From RGIG3009 sp045596745 (lineage in GTDB: Bacteria > Bacillota > Clostridia > Oscillospirales > Acutalibacteraceae): a stretch of DNA of 29,643 bases. The position numbers and the translations under genes were made by a program. This document shows, piece by piece, positions 24,245 to 29,643 of this stretch. Each line of letters begins with the position of its first letter. Within the stretch, counting starts at the first letter, position 1. The notes under the pieces are model-generated. The model was given only the letters and a program-made list of their open reading frames with translations, did no database searches and was not told the DNA's origin. Location: the NCBI GenBank assembly GCA_045596745.1, contig JAZODA010000068.1, positions 1-29,643 on the forward strand, written 5' to 3'.

Positions 24245-24793
24245 TTATTTCACAATCAAAACCGTTTCCACATTGGCACCGTTCATCGCCGAGCCATCCT
24301 CAAGCGATGTGGTGGTAATCTTGATGGTGGCATCATACTCGCCGGCGGAGAGTGCCTTCGACATCGTGATTTGGGTGATTGCTTTGCCGGGAGGAACGAG
24401 CTTGGATTTGTAAAGACTTTCTCCCGTGTCCTTCAGCACCAGCTCAAAGGTGAAGTAGCAGGGGTTGCCCTCGGGGTTTATCAGCGCCACGTTCACCGTT
24501 TCCTGATTCTTCGGCAAGGTGATGGACGGATATCCCGGAATTTTGATACCTGCCGACGGTGCGGACGGGGTGGTATCGGGAAGCTGCTGTCCGTTCCAAT
24601 CCACTGCGCCGTCATCCACATCAAGAGTGCCTCCGGTCGGAGAGGAGGTCGGGGCTTCGGGCGTTTTCTCGCCGAACCAGCTGTCCTTACCGAGCAGTAG
24701 CACGACGAGTCCCACAATTACCAGAAGCAGGACAATCAGAATCACATTCATTGTCTCCCGCTTGATAACAATCGGCGAATCGTTTTTACTCAT
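24245..24793 (-). CDS. Membrane-anchored extracellular protein heading the surface operon
   Basis: A 182-residue protein with a 14-residue cytoplasmic start containing KRE, one TM helix (about 15-36, MNVILIVLLLVIVGLVVLLL), a Ser/Thr/Pro-rich stalk (about 45-85) and a beta-sandwich domain (about 88-182). The domain has IPGYPSITLPKNQETVNVAL, NPCYFTFELVLKDTGESLY and a terminal VETVLIVK. The signal-anchor is uncleaved in appearance, so the domain should stay on the outer membrane face. It is the first gene after the repeat-containing promoter. A docking or assembly role for the secreted proteins downstream is possible. The start follows TTGGAGGGAC. Confidence 0.78.
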   Translation of the reverse strand: MSKNDSPIVIKRETMNVILIVLLLVIVGLVVLLLGKDSWFGEKTPEAPTSSPTGGTLDVDDGAVDWNGQQLPDTTPSAPSAGIKIPGYPSITLPKNQETVNVALINPEGNPCYFTFELVLKDTGESLYKSKLVPPGKAITQITMSKALSAGEYDATIKITTTSLEDGSAMNGANVETVLIVK

Positions 24794-24827
24794 AGCAGTC
24801 CCTCCAAGGAAGTAATTTTACAGGATA

Positions 24828-24856
24828 ATCGTATCACAAAAACGCGAAGCTTCGGG
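24828..24856 (-). promoter_or_regulatory. Probable activated promoter of the surface operon
   Basis: On the minus strand there is an extended -10, TGA-TACGAT (box at 24828-24833), and a poor -35 (CCCGAA at 24851-24856) 17 bp upstream. A weak -35 next to spaced repeats is typical for promoters needing an activator. A second possible -10, TAAAAT at 24815-24820, also lacks a good -35. Confidence 0.5.
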
Positions 24857-24893
24857 GAGAATGTCGCGAAGTGCCGCTTTTTTGTCGCGAAGT
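24843..24893. promoter_or_regulatory. Three CGCGAAG direct repeats, likely LytTR operator
   Basis: CGCGAAG occurs at 24843-24849, 24865-24871 and 24886-24892, with start-to-start steps of 22 and 21 bp, about two DNA turns. The two distal copies extend to an identical 11-mer TGTCGCGAAGT (24862-24872 and 24883-24893). LytTR regulators bind pairs of about 9-bp direct repeats separated by 12-13 bp. The array lies just upstream of the surface-operon promoter, and a LytTR regulator is encoded 1.3 kb away. Confidence 0.65.
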
Positions 24894-24905
24894 CGGAGTC
24901 GCTTC

Positions 24906-24946
24906 AAAAAACAACAAACGCCCCTGTCGATTGACAGGAGCGTTTG
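24906..24946 (-). terminator. Terminator after the histidine kinase gene
   Basis: A 14-position stem, 24915-24928 with 24933-24946, has one mismatch and loop GATT. On the minus strand it ends in a T-rich stretch from 24914 down to 24906. It separates the regulator operon from the surface operon's operator. Confidence 0.85.
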
Positions 24947-24959
24947 CGCTTTTTTACTC

Positions 24960-26177
24960 TTATTCGTCCATAACAACGGTGCAACGGAACACACCGTCGG
25001 CGGCGGAAAAACGGCACGTACCGCCGAACTTTTCGGCGGTGGAAATCACGCTGTGGACACCGATGCCCTGCATATGATCGGGCATCTCATCGAAGTGTAA
25101 GGCGTTGCTGCAGGTGTTTTCGCAGGAAACAACCAAGCGACCCGATTTGTGCTTGATGGAAACGGCAATCCGCGGCTCTTCGGCGTGTGCTTCCAGCGCA
25201 CCGTGCAGCGCGTTTTCCAAAATGTTGGCAACCACGGTCACAATCGCCGGAGAGGGGACACTGAGGTTGGGCTTTGCCGCCGCACAGATGTCCATGGAAA
25301 TGTTCTGCGCGGTTGCTTTCTGGTAAAACACTTTCAAGATGTTGTTGATGGTTTCGTTTTCACAAAACCGTCCGGTTGTGGTCGTTTCCAGACTTTCGCT
25401 CTGGATGGTGAGGTACTCCACGATTTTGTCGGTTTCGCCCGTCTTGGCCAAGGTCATCAGCGCCTGATAGTGGAAGCGCATATCGTGGCGGTTCTGACGG
25501 ACGAGCTCAGCCTCTTTTGCTTGTGCGTCAACTTGTGCCTGCAGCAGCTCGGTATGCAGGGATTTTTGCTTTTCGCGGGACAACTCCACGATGTTCTTCA
25601 TGCTGTTGAAGATAGCAATATAGGTAATGCAGAAAGCAAGCGTCGTAAGCAAGAATACAATACTTTCTTCACGACTCATTGGCTGCATCATAGTAAACAA
25701 GGACTGCCCAACGATCAGCGCCCAAAAGCTGAGCACCACGCCATAGAACTTGCCCCAACCTTCCCGAATATACATTGCCACCTTTTTGAAAGACGGCAAC
25801 AACAACCGATACAAAATATGTTGCATAATTGCCATAAGAATAACGGCGATTACGAGCTTTGATACCATACTGTCTACGGTGTTATCCAACATATTGAACA
25901 GCGTGCTGAAACAGGTGTATGTTGTGGCGTAGCTGAAAAACAGAAAGCCTTTTTCTACCGTGCGGCCTGTGGTAGTGATGAAGAATAGCACTAAATGCAG
26001 CGCAAAGGAAATAAAGTAGCTCATATACGCCACATCCGGCGGCAACAACAAAAAGACAACGCCGTAAACAAGCCAAATTGCCACTGTGATAATCTTATTA
26101 AAACGGGGCTTGGCAAAAAACAAAGAGGCTCCGATATGGGACAGCACGGTAAGCGTCAAAAAAAGAATATGTTGCAT
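24960..26177 (-). CDS. AgrC-like GHKL sensor histidine kinase
   Basis: A 405-residue membrane kinase. About six TM helices fill residues 1-205, a coiled segment follows, then the dimerisation/phosphorylation region with RHDMRFHYQALM, where H231 is the likely phosphorylated histidine. A GHKL ATPase has its N box in VVANILENALHGA and its G box in GIGVHSVISTAEKFGG. The TM input domain suggests sensing at or in the membrane, as in AgrC. No AgrB or AgrD peptide gene is next to it, so the signal is unknown. It starts 13 bp after the regulator stop, with AGGAGG overlapping that stop. The expected partner is the adjacent LytTR regulator. Confidence 0.9.
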   Translation of the reverse strand: MQHILFLTLTVLSHIGASLFFAKPRFNKIITVAIWLVYGVVFLLLPPDVAYMSYFISFALHLVLFFITTTGRTVEKGFLFFSYATTYTCFSTLFNMLDNTVDSMVSKLVIAVILMAIMQHILYRLLLPSFKKVAMYIREGWGKFYGVVLSFWALIVGQSLFTMMQPMSREESIVFLLTTLAFCITYIAIFNSMKNIVELSREKQKSLHTELLQAQVDAQAKEAELVRQNRHDMRFHYQALMTLAKTGETDKIVEYLTIQSESLETTTTGRFCENETINNILKVFYQKATAQNISMDICAAAKPNLSVPSPAIVTVVANILENALHGALEAHAEEPRIAVSIKHKSGRLVVSCENTCSNALHFDEMPDHMQGIGVHSVISTAEKFGGTCRFSAADGVFRCTVVMDE

Positions 26178-26189
26178 TCATCCCGCCTC

Positions 26190-26903
26190 CTAATTGAAAT
26201 AGTCAAAGAACGCCGAGCGCAGGCCGGAAAGCACCGTGTGGGGGAGGGTCAGCAGCACGCCGTTTTTAAAGACAGCACCGCTTGCGGTGATGCGGCTGAC
26301 GTGGTCAAGGTTGATGATGTGCGCTCTGCCGCAGTGATAAAACGACTCGAACTGCGACAAGTGCTTGTACAGCTCCGCGCCGCTGATGCGAACCAGCAGT
26401 TTTTCCTCGTTGTCGAGATGGAAGCGCTGATATTTGTCCGCCGCTTCGCAGTAAAGGATGCTCGAGAGGGAAATGCTTCGATATTCGTTGTCCACCTTCA
26501 AGACGATGCTGTCGTCTTTATGGGAGGTGATGCTTTGCACCGCCTTGTCCATACCCGCGCAGAAATGTTCCTGCGTATAGGGCTTGAGCAGATAATGCGT
26601 CGCATCCACACCGAACGCCTCCAGCGCGTGATCGGTAGAGGAGGTTAAGAAGATGATGGGGCTTTTCACGCCGCGACTGCGAAGCTCGGTGGCGACGCTC
26701 ATTCCTGTAACGCCGGGCATATAGATGTCCAGAAGATAGATGTCATATATGATGCCTGAGTCCAGTGTGTCCAAAAGGGCAGACGCGGTACCGAAGCTGT
26801 CGGCTTCAAAAGAGAGGTTTTTTTCTTGCATATATCGACCGAGCATACGCTCCGCTTCATCTCGGAACGCCTGTTCGTCATCACATATTGCGATTTTAAG
26901 CAT
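26190..26903 (-). CDS. LytTR-family response regulator (AgrA-like)
   Basis: A 237-residue regulator. The receiver domain (1-120) has the acidic pair D8-D9, phosphoacceptor D59 in LLDIYMPG, the FLTSS switch region and the conserved KPY lysine. A LytTR DNA-binding domain (about 130-235) has YCEAADKYQRFHL and FYHCGRAHIINLDHV. Members bind spaced direct repeats to activate transcription. It is transcribed ahead of its kinase from its own promoter. The operon of surface proteins downstream, with CGCGAAG repeats at its promoter, is the most likely target. The start follows AAGGTGG. Confidence 0.93.
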   Translation of the reverse strand: MLKIAICDDEQAFRDEAERMLGRYMQEKNLSFEADSFGTASALLDTLDSGIIYDIYLLDIYMPGVTGMSVATELRSRGVKSPIIFLTSSTDHALEAFGVDATHYLLKPYTQEHFCAGMDKAVQSITSHKDDSIVLKVDNEYRSISLSSILYCEAADKYQRFHLDNEEKLLVRISGAELYKHLSQFESFYHCGRAHIINLDHVSRITASGAVFKNGVLLTLPHTVLSGLRSAFFDYFN

Positions 26904-26945
26904 TACGCCACCTTCTTTCCACCTGAAATTTCCGATTCTGTATTT

Positions 26946-26974
26946 ACTATACTACATTATGTTTGCTTTTTCAA
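26946..26974 (-). promoter_or_regulatory. Promoter of the two-component operon
   Basis: On the minus strand TTGAAA (26969-26974) and TATAGT (26946-26951) are 17 bp apart, about 43 bp before the regulator start. No CGCGAAG copies were seen here, so autoregulation through those sites is not evident. Confidence 0.65.
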
Positions 26975-27035
26975 CAAGTACCGCAAGGCGCAACGAATGA
27001 ACGATATTTATATCGAACGGTATTGCATTTTCTGA

Positions 27036-27064
27036 TTGACATTTTCAAACGGCTTAGGTATACT
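27036..27064 (+). promoter_or_regulatory. Strong promoter of the cobalamin-riboswitch transcript
   Basis: A consensus TTGACA (27036-27041) and TATACT (27059-27064) are 17 bp apart. The transcript would begin near 27071, just before the first aptamer. The first coding start is about 530 nt further on. Confidence 0.85.
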
Positions 27065-27084
27065 GTCCTTGTAAGTGAATATTC

Positions 27085-27269
27085 CGTTTAAGTGCTTGTG
27101 GATGTGGTAATAGCACCACAAGAGAATAGAAAACCGGGTGCAAAACCCGGACGGTACCGCCACTGTATGCGTGGAGGCGCCCGCCGTTGACGAAAGTCAG
27201 TCATTGGGGAAGACCTGAGAAGGCTGTGCGGGGGCTTGTGATGCGCGAGTCAGGAGAACTGCTTAAACG
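27085..27269 (+). ncRNA. Cobalamin riboswitch aptamer (full-size)
   Basis: An RNA that binds B12 and lowers expression downstream when B12 is plentiful. The closing stem P1 pairs CGTTTAAG (27085-27092) with CTTAAACG (27262-27269). The CCGGGTGCAAAACCCGG hairpin (27134-27150) is P5 with its conserved GGTGCAAA loop. ACCGCCACTGTATGCG follows, then GGGGAAGACCTGAG, and finally the B12-box-like AGTCAGGAGAACTGC at 27248-27262. The order matches the cobalamin family (Rfam RF00174). A terminator follows 58 nt after the aptamer. Confidence 0.92.
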
Positions 27270-27326
27270 AGGGGACACAAGGGTCTGCAAGTACGGATTC
27301 TGTGGTTTTTTGTTGTAGAAAAACGG

Positions 27327-27367
27327 CTGCAGCGGCTCTTTACAGAGCGGCTGCAGTTTTTGTTTTT
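27327..27367 (+). terminator. Terminator of the first riboswitch
   Basis: A 13-position stem, CTGCAGCGGCTCT (27327-27339) with AGAGCGGCTGCAG (27344-27356), has one G-G mismatch and a TTAC loop, followed by TTTTTGTTTTT. It is the likely expression platform of the first aptamer. Confidence 0.85.
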
Positions 27368-27391
27368 ATACGCCAATCGAATATTGTTGAT

Positions 27392-27484
27392 ACGACAGGT
27401 CAAGGTGATCCGGTGAGAGACCGGAACAACCGTCCATTGCTGTGTTTGGCATTTTGCCATAAGTCAGAGAGCCTAGCCTGTTGT
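27392..27484 (+). ncRNA. Second, compact cobalamin-like riboswitch aptamer
   Basis: P1 pairs ACGACAGG (27392-27399) with CCTGTTGT (27477-27484), with one G-U pair. A P5-like hairpin CCGGTGAGAGACCGG (27410-27424) is followed by a CCATTGCTGTG block resembling the GCCACTGT core. A short TGGCATTTTGCCA hairpin comes next, then AAGTCAGAGAGCCTAGCCTG (27461-27480), like the cobalamin 3' box. At about 93 nt it is half the usual size and lacks the peripheral stems, as in class II aptamers. Class assignment is by eye. Confidence 0.55.
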
Positions 27485-27510
27485 CCGGGTTTATCACGCT
27501 TTGACAGGAG

Positions 27511-27560
27511 AGTGTAAACTTGTTTGTCCGTACTTGAGGACAGGCAGGTTACACTTTTTT
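27511..27560 (+). terminator. Terminator of the second riboswitch
   Basis: A long stem pairs 27511-27529 with 27538-27555, giving 18 bp with four G-U pairs and one bulged A. The loop is 8 nt and six T's follow. It lies 26 nt after the second aptamer and 42 nt before the first gene, so it can act as an on/off switch for that gene. Confidence 0.88.
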
Positions 27561-27601
27561 GATTTGCGGGAAAACCACGAAATTACAAAGGAGGGATGCA
27601 A

Positions 27602-27787
27602 GTGACACCCGAAGAGAAGAAGGCCTGGGCGGAGGACCTTTTGCGCCAAAAGTACGCGGAACTCGGCAGGCTTCCCACGAAGAAGGACTTCGATGTTGCT
27701 GCTTGCGCCCAAATCAAAGCGTATCTTGGACCGTGGCCCCGCGCGTTGGAAGCCGCAGGACTGAAACAGCCCAAGGAAAACAAATGA
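27602..27787 (+). CDS. Small HNH-associated-repeat-like protein
   Basis: A 61-residue protein covering a single repeat of the type seen in homing-endonuclease-associated repeat proteins: KYAELGRLPTKKDFD, then IKAYLGPWPRALEAAGL. Those repeats are small helical DNA-binding folds. No nuclease motif is present, so it could be a stand-alone DNA-binding or regulatory protein. The GTG at 27602 is placed 7-8 nt after AAAGGAGG; an ATG at 27596 is almost on top of that site and less likely. It is the first gene under the tandem riboswitches, 21 bp before the large secreted protein. Confidence 0.68.
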   Translation: MTPEEKKAWAEDLLRQKYAELGRLPTKKDFDVAACAQIKAYLGPWPRALEAAGLKQPKENK

Positions 27788-27808
27788 TTCAGAAAGGACG
27801 AATCTGAA

Positions 27809-29643
27809 ATGAAAACCACAAAGAAACTTTTGAGTGTCTTCCTTGCATGGATGTTGGTGTTGGGGTTGTTCCCGACGACCATCTTTGCCGTAAACGCCTC
27901 GGATGAGGTGGTATACCTTTCCATCAGTTTTGACAGCGAGTATATCAACGACAAGAACGGCAACCCCATTGCGTATGTTCCCGTTGCTCTTTCGGATATC
28001 GAAGCGGTTGACCTTGCCGAGTACGGTCTGGACAATATGCTTTACGATGCCGACGGCGACGGCGACTACGAAACCACGGCGTTGCAGTTGATGATTTACG
28101 CCCACGAAGAGTTGTACGGCGGTGATTGGAGCGAGGTTACCTTTGATGCTTTGCCCGGCAGTTCGTATTTCCGCGGCGGCATTTTTGGTTTCACCGAAAA
28201 TCTGGTGTATTTCCAGAACGGTGATTTTCCTGTGGATGAATCCCAAGCCAGCGACTTTATGACCGTTGGCGCCACCTCCGATCGAATTGTGCTGAAAGCC
28301 GGTGACTTTTTGGATGTGGCGAGCTTTGAGTGCTATCAGTTTCTTTGGGACCAGCAGGGTGGTTTTCATTTGTTTGCCGACGAAGACAACAACTACACCC
28401 ACGACTATGCTGCCACTGTCGGCGAGGCATTGCCTGTGAAGCTCAAGCATTCTTTCTGTGATTTGATGTTCGGCATTTCCTGGGTGAAGGATGCGGAAGA
28501 TTACGAAGTCCACTACGGCACCGTTTTCGGTGAGGCCGAAGGCACTGTGACCACCGACGGCAGCGGCAATGCCGAAATCACCTTTCCCAAAGCCGGTACG
28601 TATTACATTTGGTGTGACGGCGGTGTCGGTTCCGATGATGGTACTCACGGCAGTTGCGAACACTATATGGAAACCGGGGAGCCTTGTATTGTTTCCGCGC
28701 CCTCCTTTGCAAAGGTTGTGGTGACAGGCGAGGCAGCTCCCGAAGCCCCCCGTCAGCCGCAGGATGTTTCTGCCGTTTTGAACGCTACGTTGGCCATGCA
28801 GGCCGCCACGGTTACCGAGCCTGCATTCGGCACGAACTTTGGTGAGTGGACGGTGTTCGGTCTTGCCCGTGGCGGATACTATGCTAACGACAGCCGCTAT
28901 TACGCCGACTACTATAATCGTATTGTGGAATACGTGAATAAAACAGCTGCCTCGCTTAATATGAGCGGTGCATTGGATAAGAGCAAGTCCACCGATAATT
29001 CCCGCTTGATTATGGCGCTCTCCTCTATTGGTAAGGATGCCACTTCGGTGGGCAATTGGGACTTGGTGGAGGCCTACAGTGCCAACGGCATCAACTGGAT
29101 TAGAAAGCAGGGGATGAACGGTACTATCTGGACATTGATTGCTTTGGATTGCGGTGGTTACGAAACATCGGATCCCACCATCCGTCAGCAGTGCGTGGAT
29201 GCCATTGTTGCCGCTCAGCACAATGACGGTGGCTGGTCTTTGGTTACTGCCAAGGCGCAGCCTTCCAACGTGGATATTACCGGTATGACACTGACCGCGT
29301 TGTATCCTTATCGCAATCAACCTGCTGTTGCGGAGGCTTGCGAGGAAGCCTTTGCCTGGTTGTCCGAAAGTCAGTTAGATAACGGCGGTTTTCCCTACGG
29401 CAAGGGTGAGACGAGCGAAAGCTGTGTGTGGGCGATTGTTGCCTGTACCACGTGGGGTATCAATCCCGACACCGATGCTCGTTTTATCAAAAACGGCTGT
29501 TCCGCCGTTGACAATTTGCTGACCTACTATCTGGAAGACGAGGCCAAGTTTGAACACGGCAGAGGCGCGGGTGCCAACGCGATGGCTACCGACCAGGCGA
29601 CATACGGTCTGATTGCCTACGATCGTCTGCTGAAGGGCAAGCC
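27809..29643 (+). CDS. Transcobalamin-like secreted corrinoid-binding protein (3' end outside window)
   Basis: An open frame of 611 codons with no stop before the window ends. A signal peptide (residues 1-27, to TTIFA) is followed by a beta-rich region (about 33-310) with YGLDNMLYDADGDGDYETTA, FTENLVYFQNGDFPVDE and SDRIVLKAGDFLDVASFE, resembling the DUF4430 domain, the bacterial relative of the transcobalamin C-terminal domain. From about 335 the sequence has alpha-alpha barrel repeats (TIWTLIALDCGGY; AIVAAQHNDGGWSL; WLSESQLDNGGFPYG) like prenyltransferase/terpenoid cyclase folds. Intrinsic factor and transcobalamin combine the same two folds. With B12 riboswitches upstream, corrinoid capture at the cell surface is the best guess. 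The ATG follows AGAAAGGACG. Confidence 0.75.
   Translation, partial: MKTTKKLLSVFLAWMLVLGLFPTTIFAVNASDEVVYLSISFDSEYINDKNGNPIAYVPVALSDIEAVDLAEYGLDNMLYDADGDGDYETTALQLMIYAHEELYGGDWSEVTFDALPGSSYFRGGIFGFTENLVYFQNGDFPVDESQASDFMTVGATSDRIVLKAGDFLDVASFECYQFLWDQQGGFHLFADEDNNYTHDYAATVGEALPVKLKHSFCDLMFGISWVKDAEDYEVHYGTVFGEAEGTVTTDGSGNAEITFPKAGTYYIWCDGGVGSDDGTHGSCEHYMETGEPCIVSAPSFAKVVVTGEAAPEAPRQPQDVSAVLNATLAMQAATVTEPAFGTNFGEWTVFGLARGGYYANDSRYYADYYNRIVEYVNKTAASLNMSGALDKSKSTDNSRLIMALSSIGKDATSVGNWDLVEAYSANGINWIRKQGMNGTIWTLIALDCGGYETSDPTIRQQCVDAIVAAQHNDGGWSLVTAKAQPSNVDITGMTLTALYPYRNQPAVAEACEEAFAWLSESQLDNGGFPYGKGETSESCVWAIVACTTWGINPDTDARFIKNGCSAVDNLLTYYLEDEAKFEHGRGAGANAMATDQATYGLIAYDRLLKGK

Noticed and set aside
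24843..24893. CGCGAAG repeats as a small CRISPR array.
   Set aside because: Units are only 7-11 bp with 10-15 bp between them, far below CRISPR dimensions, and no cas genes are present. The phasing fits a regulator operator.
26904..27035. A possible AgrD-like peptide gene between the regulator and the riboswitch promoter.
   Set aside because: No start with a ribosome binding site and no short Cys-containing peptide frame is visible; the gap is explained by the two divergent promoters.
27494..29320. A 608-codon open frame on the minus strand over the end of the window.
   Set aside because: It is antisense to the second riboswitch and the transcobalamin-like gene and has no ribosome binding site; the plus strand has a signal peptide and recognisable repeats.

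Overview
The window (about 29.6 kb) looks like the chromosome of an uncultured gut-type Firmicute, probably a Clostridia/Oscillospiraceae-like bacterium. The evidence is AAAGGAGG-type ribosome binding sites before nearly every gene, sigma-A type promoters, a MecA adaptor, a Pol I whose 3'-5' exonuclease site is degenerate as in Bacillus, Rnf-type genes, an AgrC/AgrA-like sensor-regulator pair, and Gram-positive surface proteins with 'SVTAFA' signal peptides. The taxon is inferred; no rRNA gene is present.

Layout. 1-5.3 kb: housekeeping genes, namely polA (5' truncated by the window), tsaE-tsaB (t6A tRNA modification), upp, rpe and a convergent mecA. 5.4-9.6 kb: an operon of overlapping genes encoding RnfC-, RnfD-, RnfE- and RnfA-like proteins plus a YitT/YczE-like membrane protein. 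There is no rnfG or rnfB, and the flavin and cysteine ligands expected in C, D, E and A are mostly missing. 9.7-16 kb: a three-gene operon for a 1365-residue membrane-anchored VWA protein, a signal-peptide/C-terminal-TM beta-sandwich protein and a two-TM zinc-ribbon protein. 16-19 kb, minus strand: alaX (alanyl-tRNA editing) and putP (Na+/proline symporter).

19-24.8 kb, minus strand: one seven-gene operon. It starts with a TM-anchored protein and a small Cys-rich protein, followed by five secreted or anchored proteins; four of these share a module opening with a 'DPTYTVTIPA'-like motif. Upstream of its promoter are three CGCGAAG direct repeats about two helical turns apart, as expected for a LytTR regulator. 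24.9-26.9 kb, minus strand: the likely controllers, a GHKL histidine kinase and a LytTR response regulator, in their own operon.

27.0-29.6 kb, plus strand: a strong promoter, a cobalamin riboswitch with its terminator, a second compact cobalamin-like aptamer with its own terminator, a 61-residue HNH-repeat-like small protein, and a large secreted transcobalamin-like protein that runs off the window. This reads as a B12-repressed corrinoid-capture locus.

The best candidates for something undescribed are the stripped-down Rnf-like complex, the tandem riboswitch locus, and the LytTR-controlled surface operon.
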